A stretch of DNA of 5,989 nt from UBA1737 sp045653225 (GTDB lineage Bacteria; Bacillota_I; Bacilli_A; ML615J-28; CAG-313), in contig JAZOLP010000201.1 of the NCBI GenBank assembly GCA_045653225.1, positions 1-5,989 of the forward strand, read 5' to 3'. Under the pieces are notes generated by a model. It was not told the origin of the DNA, made no database searches, and saw nothing but the letters and a program-made list of their open reading frames with translations. Position 1 is the first letter of the stretch; the number at the start of each line of letters is the position of its first letter. Shown here one piece after another: positions 1-5,509 of the stretch. Position numbers and translations under genes: made by a program.

Positions 1-90
1 ATTAAAGATTATGGAACTATTGTTAAACAAGGTTTTAATCCACGTCTTGATTACTTAGAAGCAGTAGATAAAGTATTTTTTAATAAATAA
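1..90 (+). CDS. C-terminal end of an unrecognised protein (cut by left window edge)
   Basis: Frame 1 is open from the first base and gives 29 residues before a TAA at 88-90. The peptide starts IKDYGTIVKQ and ends KVFFNK. It is directly followed by a strong hairpin terminator at 92-120, as expected for the end of a real gene. I do not recognise the family from so short a tail. The gene is transcribed towards upp, so the two units converge. The start and most of the protein lie outside the window, so no function is offered. Confidence reflects that this is a coding end, not an identity. Confidence 0.6.
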   Translation: MKDYGTIVKQGFNPRLDYLEAVDKVFFNK

Positions 91-91
91 A

Positions 92-120
92 AATAGTCCT
101 AACTATTTGTTAGGACTATT
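92..120. terminator. Bidirectional intrinsic terminator between convergent genes
   Basis: There is a perfect 12-bp inverted repeat (arm AATAGTCCTAAC at 92-103, complementary arm 109-120) with a 5-nt loop. On the plus strand it is followed by A then TTTTT (122-126), serving the upstream plus-strand gene. On the minus strand it is followed by a T-rich stretch (TTT-A-TTT, 91-85), serving the pgsA-recA-upp transcript. The upp stop codon (125-127) overlaps the plus-strand T run, so both genes share one compact signal. Confidence 0.9.
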
Positions 121-124
121 ATTT

Positions 125-754
125 TTATTTTGTGCCAAATAATCTATCGCCACAGTCACCAAGGCCTGGAACAATATAACCTTTTTCATTTAATTTTTCA
201 TCTTTTGCTGCAAGGAAAATATCAACGTCTGGATGAGCAGAATGAACTTTATCAATACCTTCTTGAACACCAACGACACCCATATAAATAATGTTTTTAG
301 CGCCTTTTTCTTTAAGCACTTCAATAGCTTTTGCACAACTTCCTCCTGTTGCAAGCATAGGGTCAACTAAGATTACTGTTGCTTCACTAATATTAGAAGG
401 TAATTTAGCAAAATAAAGTTCAGGTTCTAAAGTCTCTTCATTTCTAAATAAACCAATATAACCTACTTTAGATTGGGGAATTAATCTTTGAATTCCTTCA
501 ACCATACCTTGACCTGCTCTTAAAATAGGGACAATAACAATATCTCCATCAATCATTGTAGTTTTTGCTATAGAAATTGGAGTTTTAACTTCTACTTCTT
601 TTACTGGTAAATTTCTTGTAGCTTCATAAGCCATTAAGTTAGCTATTTCGCTTACAGTTTCACGAAAGTCTTTTGTGTTTGTTTTTTCATTTCTAATAAT
701 TGCTAATTTGTGTGTCATTAATGGATGATCAAATACTACTACTTTTCCACTCAT
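125..754 (-). CDS. upp: Uracil phosphoribosyltransferase
   Basis: This enzyme converts uracil and PRPP to UMP in pyrimidine salvage in the cytoplasm. The 209-residue length is typical for bacterial Upp. Visible hallmarks are the PRPP-binding loop DPMLATGGS at residues 131-139, VPILRAGQGM near 75-84, and the C-terminal uracil-binding segment GYIVPGLGDCGDRLFGTK (192-209), which ends as the family does. The ATG at 754 is preceded by AGAGGA (763-768) at 8 nt. It is the last gene of pgsA-recA-upp, 24 bp after recA with no promoter visible in between, so co-transcription is inferred. No PyrR-type leader is visible. The pairing with recA looks like operon packing rather than a shared pathway. Confidence 0.97.
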   Translation of the reverse strand: MSGKVVVFDHPLMTHKLAIIRNEKTNTKDFRETVSEIANLMAYEATRNLPVKEVEVKTPISIAKTTMIDGDIVIVPILRAGQGMVEGIQRLIPQSKVGYIGLFRNEETLEPELYFAKLPSNISEATVILVDPMLATGGSCAKAIEVLKEKGAKNIIYMGVVGVQEGIDKVHSAHPDVDIFLAAKDEKLNEKGYIVPGLGDCGDRLFGTK

Positions 755-778
755 TTTTATTTTCCTCTTTCTATTTAA

Positions 779-1816
779 TTATAATTTTTCACGAATAAGT
801 TTTTCAAGTTCACTTGAAAGATTTGGATTATTTTTTAATAATTCCTTAACGTTTTCACGTCCTTGACCAAGTTTTTCCCCATTAAAAGAAAACCATGCGC
901 CACTTTTATCTATGATATCAAGTTTCACAGCAAGATCTAATAATTCACCTTCTTTTGAAATACCTTTACCATAAATAATATCAACCTCAGCAGTTCTAAA
1001 TGGAGGGGCAACCTTATTTTTTACTACTTTGATTCTTGTTAAATTACCAATTGGATCTGTTCCATCTTTAATTTGATCAACACGTCTAATATCAAGTCTA
1101 ATAGACGCATAAAACTTTAAAGCTCTACCTCCTGATGTTGTTTCAGGATTACCAAATAAAACTCCAACTTTTTCTCTAATTTGATTAATAAAGATCGCAA
1201 CTGTTTTACTTTTATTAATTACACCAGCAAGTTTTCGCATTGCTTGTGACATTAATCTTGCTTGAAGACCAACATGACTAGATCCCATATCACCTTCTAA
1301 TTCAGCTTTTGGAACTAATGCTGCAACAGAGTCAATTACAATGATTGAAATTACATTGCTCTTAACTAATGCTTCAACTATTTCTAACGCTTGTTCACCA
1401 TCATCAGGTTGAGATACAATTAAGTTATCGATATCAACACCAAGTGCTTTAGCATAAGTAGGATCAAGTGCATGTTCCGCATCTACAAATGCAGCATATC
1501 CTCCATTTCTTTGTGCTTCTGCTATAGCATGTAATGCGAAAGTTGTTTTACCACTTGATTCAGGACCAAATATTTCAATAATTCGTCCCTTAGGGTAGCC
1601 TCCTACTCCCATCGCAGAATCTAACATAATAGATCCAGAAGGAATAACATCAACTTTGTCTTCAACAATATCGCCAAGTCTCATAATTGAACCTTTGCCA
1701 TAAGTTTTTTCTATTGTTTTAAAAGTTTCAGCTAATGCTTTTTCTTTTTCGTTTATTTTAACATTTTGCTCAACTTCTTCTTCTTGAAGTTGTTTTGCAG
1801 TTCTACGTTCTGCCAT
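779..1816 (-). CDS. recA: Recombinase RecA
   Basis: RecA is the ATP-dependent strand-exchange protein of homologous recombination and DNA repair. It forms filaments on single-stranded DNA. The 345 residues show the Walker A loop GPESSGKT (84-91), Walker B strand VISIIVIDS (155-163, Asp162), and the DNA-binding L2 region running from INQIREKVG (209-217) to TTSGGRALKF (226-235). There is no intein. The ATG at 1816 has a strong AAAGGAG (1824-1830) 7 nt upstream and no alternative Met before residue 45. This gives about 18 residues more before Walker A than E. coli RecA, and they are charged and Glu/Lys-rich. The C-terminus stops at KLIREKL without the usual acidic tail. The gene sits 16 bp after pgsA, and cinA, often found between them, is absent. 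No CGAAC/GTTCG-type SOS box is visible at the operon promoter. Confidence 0.98.
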   Translation of the reverse strand: MAERRTAKQLQEEEVEQNVKINEKEKALAETFKTIEKTYGKGSIMRLGDIVEDKVDVIPSGSIMLDSAMGVGGYPKGRIIEIFGPESSGKTTFALHAIAEAQRNGGYAAFVDAEHALDPTYAKALGVDIDNLIVSQPDDGEQALEIVEALVKSNVISIIVIDSVAALVPKAELEGDMGSSHVGLQARLMSQAMRKLAGVINKSKTVAIFINQIREKVGVLFGNPETTSGGRALKFYASIRLDIRRVDQIKDGTDPIGNLTRIKVVKNKVAPPFRTAEVDIIYGKGISKEGELLDLAVKLDIIDKSGAWFSFNGEKLGQGRENVKELLKNNPNLSSELEKLIREKL

Positions 1817-1832
1817 TTCATCTCTCCTTTAA

Positions 1833-2537
1833 TTATTTTTGAGATTTACGAACCTTTTTACTTTTTACTGAATTATCTTTTAAGTTATCAATATTTTTAA
1901 TAATATAATCATAACCACTAAAGATAGTCATAAATAATGTTGCAATAAGCAGAATATAAACAAATACAACATATGCTGGATTATAAGGAACTAATTGGCC
2001 AGTTTGTGGATTTTCTAAAACTGCACAACCTGCTAACATCACAATTAATGTTACAAATTGTAATGTAGTTTTTACTTTACCATACCAACTTGCTGCGATA
2101 ACTTGTTTTTTTCCTGCAGAAACAAGTCGAATACCTGTTACCATAAATTCTCTTGCAAGAATTACTAATACCATCCACCATCTTAATAATTGATCTAGTT
2201 CTTTTGCACCACCATTATCATAATAATATAAAGCACCATAATAATTACATTGATCATAAACAATTAACAATAATGTAAGTACTAATAACTTGTCAGCAAG
2301 AGGGTCTAAAAACTTGCCTAAATCAGTCACCAGATTATGCTTTCTAGCATACTTACCATCAAATAAATCTGTAAGTGCGCCGATTACAGCTAATACTAAA
2401 ATAATTACATTACAAAGTGATAAATGATATGCTCCATCAAAAACCATAGTAGTTCTTAAAGGTTCAATACTATATACCATCATAATGATTGGTATTAAAA
2501 TAATTCTAAATAACGATAATTTATTTGGTAAATTCAT
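1833..2537 (-). CDS. pgsA: CDP-diacylglycerol-glycerol-3-phosphate 3-phosphatidyltransferase
   Basis: PgsA is an integral membrane enzyme that makes phosphatidylglycerophosphate from CDP-diacylglycerol and glycerol-3-phosphate, the committed step to phosphatidylglycerol and cardiolipin. The N-terminus NLPNKLSLFRIILIP is typical. The CDP-alcohol phosphotransferase signature is complete: Asp57, Asp60, Gly61, Ala64, Arg65, Gly74, Asp78 and Asp82. The conserved AREFMVTGIRLVSAG (128-142) and GKVKTTLQ (153-160) follow. Hydrophobic segments lie around 7-23, 41-56, 85-95, 119-130, 160-175 and 188-207. At 234 residues it is longer than the roughly 190 of Bacillus PgsA. The extra length is a Tyr-rich loop (about 96-118), a second loop (about 174-186) and a lysine-rich tail. 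The start at 2537 has AGAGGTG 5 nt upstream. It is the first gene of the recA operon. Confidence 0.95.
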   Translation of the reverse strand: MNLPNKLSLFRIILIPIIMMVYSIEPLRTTMVFDGAYHLSLCNVIILVLAVIGALTDLFDGKYARKHNLVTDLGKFLDPLADKLLVLTLLLIVYDQCNYYGALYYYDNGGAKELDQLLRWWMVLVILAREFMVTGIRLVSAGKKQVIAASWYGKVKTTLQFVTLIVMLAGCAVLENPQTGQLVPYNPAYVVFVYILLIATLFMTIFSGYDYIIKNIDNLKDNSVKSKKVRKSQK

Positions 2538-2559
2538 AATAGCACCTCTTTTTTATGTT

Positions 2560-2588
2560 ATTATACCAAAAAAACTAACCTTTTGCAA
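2560..2588 (-). promoter_or_regulatory. Sigma-A promoter of pgsA-recA-upp (extended -10)
   Basis: Read on the minus strand, a perfect TATAAT (2560-2565) is preceded by TGG, giving an extended -10. A -35 of TTGCAA (2583-2588) matches TTGACA at four of six positions. The spacer is 17 bp. Transcription would start near 2553, about 15 nt before the pgsA ATG, just upstream of its ribosome-binding site. No LexA-like box overlaps it. Confidence 0.8.
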
Positions 2589-2604
2589 GATAAACTCTAC
2601 ATTA

Positions 2605-2633
2605 TTTTGTAAATCTCTTTTTCTTTTGTAAAT
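2605..2633. repeat. Direct repeat of a 10-mer upstream of the pgsA-recA promoter
   Basis: TTTTGTAAAT occurs at 2605-2614 and again at 2624-2633, 19 bp apart start to start (minus strand: ATTTACAAAA). The nearer copy begins about 16 bp upstream of the -35. A related TTTTGCAA (2581-2588) overlaps the -35 itself. The copies could be binding sites for a regulator or simply an AT-rich upstream element. Low complexity makes chance plausible. Confidence 0.35.
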
Positions 2634-2693
2634 TGTCTTTACACTTATATAATTAGCAAAACTATATCAAATTGCTTTTTTTATTTTAAAAAA

Positions 2694-2723
2694 ATCTTAA
2701 AAAAGAAAAATCTTTTTTAAGAT
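2694..2723 (-). terminator. Intrinsic terminator of the gpr unit
   Basis: There is a perfect 12-bp inverted repeat (ATCTTAAAAAAG at 2694-2705 and its complement at 2712-2723) with a 6-nt loop. On the minus strand it is followed by TTTTTT (2693-2688). The stem has only two G-C pairs. The stop codon of the small protein (2717-2719) lies inside the stem, so translation ends within the hairpin. The rest of this 179-bp gap holds only the pgsA promoter region. Confidence 0.75.
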
Positions 2724-2974
2724 AAGAAAGAAAACAATTTATCGATAATTTTTTCAATAATATCCTCTGCTTTTTTAGCACTTTTGTTCACAAAATTATC
2801 TTGTGGAACTAAAGAATAACTTTCATATTCATTATTAGGATCCTTAATTTCATTTTCGAATTTATTTTTAGTTTCTTCGAATAATTCGCTTGCACCTTTA
2901 TTGTATGAACCACCTACAGTTAAACCAAACAAAAACACAAAAAATAAAACAATTAATACAAATAACCTTTTCAT
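2717..2974 (-). CDS. Small single-pass membrane protein coupled to gpr (possibly YqxA-like)
   Basis: This 85-residue protein is probably expressed in the developing spore with gpr, from which it is separated by 1 nt. It has a basic start (MKR), one hydrophobic segment (about 4-20) followed by GGSYNKG, a charged helix rich in Glu and Lys (28-44), a polar linker, and a C-terminal amphipathic helix ending in KLFSFLS (about 64-85). There is no lipobox Cys or classical signal-peptidase site, so an N-terminal anchor is more likely than secretion. No strong Shine-Dalgarno sequence precedes the ATG, which suggests translational coupling to gpr. In Bacillus, spoIIP and the small membrane protein yqxA (DUF3679) lie downstream of gpr. 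Size, layout and place fit YqxA, but sequence identity is too weak by eye to name it. SpoIIP itself is far larger and is ruled out. Confidence 0.8.
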   Translation of the reverse strand: MKRLFVLIVLFFVFLFGLTVGGSYNKGASELFEETKNKFENEIKDPNNEYESYSLVPQDNFVNKSAKKAEDIIEKIIDKLFSFLS

Positions 2975-2975
2975 A

Positions 2976-4016
2976 CTAGTTATTCTTCACACTTTCATGT
3001 AATGCTTTATTAATACCCCACGCAACAATTTTAGATAAATCTTCAACTTCTAAGTCTATATCTTTACTTGTTACCATTAAATTATAACCATTAACGCTCA
3101 ATACTTCATTAAATAAATTTCTTTGTTCTTCAATTGATAATAAACCTATTTTTCCAAGTAATGCTTCTTTTACTTCTTTAGTTACAGAAGGTGTATTCTC
3201 ATAGTCTATAAATACTCCACTTGGTGATAACTTATTTACTAGCGGTAAATTATCTTTAATTTCTAAATTCAAATATTTTAAAACATAATCAATAGTATTA
3301 CTTGCTATAGTAACCGCATCAACAACTGTCGGAATTCCTATTGCGAACACTGGAATTCTCATCGTATTAAACGAAATCTCTTTGCGTTTATTTCCTACCC
3401 CAGACCCTGGAGCAATGCCTGTATCTGTAATTTGAATAGTCCTATTAACCCTTGAAATACTAGATGAAGCTAGTGCGTCAACTACAATAATATAATCAAT
3501 ATCTACCTTGTTTCTTACTGCTTCAATAATATCATAAGTTTCAATTCCTGTTGTCCCCATAACACCAGGACTAACAGCAGATACCTCACTATAACCACTA
3601 CTTAATTCATTATTTATACTTAAATGTCTAGTAACAATCACATTATCAACAACAAAAGGACCAACAGCATCTGGAGTAATATTATCATTTCCAAGCCCTA
3701 CGATTAATGCTTTTTTCCCAATTAAATTATGCGAATTTAGTAATTCTATTAGTACTTCACTTAAGATATTTTCTAAATTGTTTGATACTATATGATCATG
3801 ATAATTTTGATTTTTAAAATCAATTGTATAGTAAATACCAGCTTTTTTATTTAGAATTTCTTCAGCATTTTCTCTTACAATATGTTTTACTAAATCAATT
3901 CCATGAATATTTTTTTTATACTCTGTTAACCCATCTATATGACTATTGCCATAATTTTCAACACTATCATATGCTAAATCAGTTCTTAAAGTAAAATAAT
4001 TTTTTTGATTTTCCAT
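2976..4016 (-). CDS. gpr: Germination protease GPR (spore SASP-specific endopeptidase, family A25)
   Basis: GPR is made in the forespore as a zymogen and, at germination, degrades the small acid-soluble proteins that coat spore DNA. Family hallmarks over 346 residues are RTDLA (11-15), VGLGNDNITPDAVGP (106-120), VIVTRHL (126-132), VSAVSPGVMGTTGIET (145-160), VVDALASSS (178-186), and a C-terminus (WGINKALHES) typical of the family. Asp116 and Asp180 sit where the two essential aspartates of the Bacillus enzyme are expected. By analogy, self-processing should cut between Asp13 and Leu14 (T-D/L-A, resembling the SASP site), removing a 13-residue propeptide. The ATG at 4016 has an excellent GAGGTGAT (4022-4029). 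A forespore sigma-G or sigma-F promoter is expected, but none is convincing in the 106-bp gap to the divergent holA. This gene is the clearest evidence of sporulation here. Confidence 0.95.
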   Translation of the reverse strand: MENQKNYFTLRTDLAYDSVENYGNSHIDGLTEYKKNIHGIDLVKHIVRENAEEILNKKAGIYYTIDFKNQNYHDHIVSNNLENILSEVLIELLNSHNLIGKKALIVGLGNDNITPDAVGPFVVDNVIVTRHLSINNELSSGYSEVSAVSPGVMGTTGIETYDIIEAVRNKVDIDYIIVVDALASSSISRVNRTIQITDTGIAPGSGVGNKRKEISFNTMRIPVFAIGIPTVVDAVTIASNTIDYVLKYLNLEIKDNLPLVNKLSPSGVFIDYENTPSVTKEVKEALLGKIGLLSIEEQRNLFNEVLSVNGYNLMVTSKDIDLEVEDLSKIVAWGINKALHESVKNN

Positions 4017-4090
4017 TTTATATCACCTCATTTTATTTTAGTGCTTTTTCTTAAGTTTTATACACTTTACTTTTTTATTTTAATAAAATA

Positions 4091-4099
4091 TGTTATAAT
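4091..4099 (+). promoter_or_regulatory. Extended -10 promoter element of holA
   Basis: A perfect TATAAT (4094-4099) is preceded by TGT, an extended -10. The -35 region at a 17-bp spacer is only TTTTTT (4071-4076), a poor match, so activity would depend on the extended -10. The predicted start near 4105-4106 falls at the edge of the AAGGAGA ribosome-binding site (4106-4112), leaving a leader of only about 17 nt. Confidence 0.7.
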
Positions 4100-4122
4100 A
4101 TACATAAGGAGACGAATATAAA

Positions 4123-5088
4123 ATGGTTGATGAAAATTTATATTTATTCACAGGTACAGCTGAAATATTTATACAAAACAGAATTTCACGTATAATTTCT
4201 AGCTACGACAAACAACAAATTAGTATCATAAAATATGATATGGAACAAACATCATTTAGTAGAATTTTAGAAGATGCTTGCACTTTACCATTCTTAGAAG
4301 ATTTAAAAATTATAATTTTAAGAAATCCTACGTTTTTAACAACTAAAGGTGAAATTGGAAATGATGTAAAAAACTTCATAAAATATTTAAAAAACCCTGT
4401 TGAAACAAGTATCATCATCATTAATGCTACTAACATTACACCAAATCCAGCAAATGAAGTTTTCAAAGCACTAAAGAATTACGCAATGATAATTGATTAT
4501 TCTGACTCAGAAGAAATTGAAATCAAAGGTTGGATTACTAGAACATGTGCTGCAAAAAACATTGAAATCAAAGACAGCGCAATTAACCTATTCTTAGAAT
4601 ATATTAATTCAGACCAAGTAAGAATGGTTAATGAACTAGATAAAATTATGAACTATGTAGGTAATGATGGAACAATTGATGAACAGGTAGTTAAATTACT
4701 TGTAACAAGAGATTTAAGTAAAGAAATCTTTAATTTAATTAAAGCAATTATTGCGAAAGATTTGATTAAAACAAATAAAATCTATCAAACTCTCGCACTT
4801 CAAACTAAGGATATTGGTGGTGTAATTGCGATGATTTCAAATTCACTTAAAGATTTACTAACAACAGCAAAACTATTAAAGCAAGGTTACAGTCAACATG
4901 ACATCTCTAGGTTTTATAATGTCTCATCAAGTAGAGCATATTATATTGTTAAAGATGCAAAAAACTTCAGTGTTGAAGACCTAGAAAACTATGTAATAAA
5001 AATGGCCGAACTTGACTATAAAATCAAATCCGGCAAAATTGATAAAAATATTGGTATTGAACTAATATTACTACAACTTAATAACTAA
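4123..5088 (+). CDS. holA: DNA polymerase III subunit delta
   Basis: HolA is the delta ('wrench') subunit of the clamp loader. It opens the beta sliding clamp so it can be loaded on primed DNA at the replication fork. The 321 residues fit the family (about 320-350). Recognisable parts are the N-terminal AAA+-like domain without a P-loop (about 1-140), opening with ENLYLFTG, and the motif LEDACTLPFLEDLKIIILRN (49-68), which carries the TLPF signature thought to contact the clamp. A middle domain (about 140-210) and a helical C-terminal domain (about 211-321) follow. The ATG at 4123 follows AAGGAGA at 10 nt. It stands alone on the plus strand, divergent from gpr and convergent with rpsT. Its place among comEC, rpsT and gpr matches Bacilli synteny (yqeN in B. 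subtilis) and supports the call. Confidence 0.95.
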   Translation: MVDENLYLFTGTAEIFIQNRISRIISSYDKQQISIIKYDMEQTSFSRILEDACTLPFLEDLKIIILRNPTFLTTKGEIGNDVKNFIKYLKNPVETSIIIINATNITPNPANEVFKALKNYAMIIDYSDSEEIEIKGWITRTCAAKNIEIKDSAINLFLEYINSDQVRMVNELDKIMNYVGNDGTIDEQVVKLLVTRDLSKEIFNLIKAIIAKDLIKTNKIYQTLALQTKDIGGVIAMISNSLKDLLTTAKLLKQGYSQHDISRFYNVSSSRAYYIVKDAKNFSVEDLENYVIKMAELDYKIKSGKIDKNIGIELILLQLNN

Positions 5089-5119
5089 ACTACTTAAGGA
5101 AAACTTAAGTAGTTTTTTT
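5087..5119 (+). terminator. Intrinsic terminator of holA
   Basis: A perfect 12-bp stem (AAACTACTTAAG at 5087-5098, complement at 5104-5115) has a GAAAA loop and runs into a T7 tract (5113-5119). The first arm begins within the holA TAA stop codon (5086-5088). On the minus strand the following sequence is not a convincing T run, so this signal acts mainly on holA. Confidence 0.88.
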
Positions 5120-5129
5120 AATAAGAAAA

Positions 5130-5155
5130 AGATCTTTAAGGCGCCTTAAAGATCT
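5130..5155 (-). terminator. Intrinsic terminator of rpsT; perfect 26-bp palindrome
   Basis: AGATCTTTAAGGC (5130-5142) is followed immediately by its exact complement (5143-5155), with GGCGCC at the centre and no spacer. On the minus strand the stem runs into TTTTTC (5130-5125), giving a terminator for rpsT 17 bp after its stop. The plus-strand side lacks a T tract. Because it is a perfect palindrome, a protein-binding role is also possible, but termination explains it well. Confidence 0.75.
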
Positions 5156-5171
5156 AGATTTCTTAATTTAA

Positions 5172-5435
5172 TTATGCTAATTTGTTTAAAGCTTTAGCAC
5201 AACGAGATTTTTGACGAGCAACATATTGTTTGTTATGTACACCCTTAGAAATAGATTTGTCTAATTTCTTACATAAGAATTGGTAAGCTTTAGTTGCTTC
5301 TTCTTTGTTACCTGCTTCAACACAAGCTTCGAAAGCTTCCATAGCAGTTTTAACAGATGAATCAAATGAGCTATTTAATTCATTTCTTTTCTTATTTGTA
5401 ATATCTCGTTTAATTTGTTGTTTAATGTTTGCCAT
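5172..5435 (-). CDS. rpsT: 30S ribosomal protein S20
   Basis: S20 binds 16S rRNA early in 30S subunit assembly. The 87-residue protein starts MANIKQQIKR, matching the canonical MANIKSAIKR start, and keeps the C-terminal pattern GVHNKQYVARQKSRCAKALNKLA (S20 usually has IHKNKAARKKSRL..LN). It is rich in Lys and Arg and lacks membrane or catalytic motifs. The frame is open upstream to an in-frame ATG at 5459, but that start is rejected: it lies upstream of the strong GGAGGTGA (5441-5448) and would add eight residues absent from the family. It has its own promoter and terminator, so it is a single-gene unit between comEC and holA. Confidence 0.96.
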   Translation of the reverse strand: MANIKQQIKRDITNKKRNELNSSFDSSVKTAMEAFEACVEAGNKEEATKAYQFLCKKLDKSISKGVHNKQYVARQKSRCAKALNKLA

Positions 5436-5440
5436 TATTT

Positions 5441-5448
5441 TCACCTCC
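5441..5448 (-). promoter_or_regulatory. Ribosome-binding site fixing the rpsT start
   Basis: On the minus strand GGAGGTGA, a near-complete anti-16S complement, ends 5 nt before the ATG at 5435. It would lie inside the coding frame if the upstream ATG at 5459 were used, so it decides in favour of the shorter protein. Confidence 0.85.
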
Positions 5449-5465
5449 GAGGAATTCACGCATTT

Positions 5466-5494
5466 ATTATATCATAAAATGAATGATTTAACAA
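5466..5494 (-). promoter_or_regulatory. Sigma-A promoter of rpsT (extended -10)
   Basis: On the minus strand a perfect TATAAT (5466-5471) is preceded by TGA (extended -10), with a -35 of TTGTTA (5489-5494, four of six matches) at a 17-bp spacer. Transcription would start near 5459, leaving a leader of about 24 nt. The promoter lies in the 74-bp gap after comEC, where no terminator is visible, so some read-through from comEC is possible. Confidence 0.8.
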
Positions 5495-5509
5495 GCAAAA
5501 GCAACTATT

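Noticed and set aside
1..90. Weak resemblance of the left-edge peptide (FNPRLDYLEAV) to a segment of MutS domain III
   Set aside because: The protein ends 29 residues in, far too early for MutS, which continues for several hundred residues after that segment.
2630..2680. Second promoter-like TTGATA/TATAAG pair on the minus strand upstream of pgsA
   Set aside because: The spacer is about 15 bp with imperfect hexamers in very AT-rich DNA; the promoter at 2560-2588 is much better.
4037..4063. Possible sigma-G/F promoter for gpr on the minus strand (GTATA at 4059-4063, CACTAAA at 4037-4043)
   Set aside because: The -10-like element matches only five of seven positions and the spacer is 15 bp, shorter than usual. 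Suggestive for a forespore gene but not good enough to annotate.
4203..4466. Minus-strand open frame of 87 codons inside holA
   Set aside because: It lies wholly within a well-supported gene on the other strand, has no ribosome-binding site, and is hydrophobic as expected from antisense AT-rich coding sequence.
5436..5459. N-terminal extension of S20 to the upstream ATG at 5459
   Set aside because: It would include the Shine-Dalgarno sequence in the coding region and add eight residues before the canonical MANIK start.
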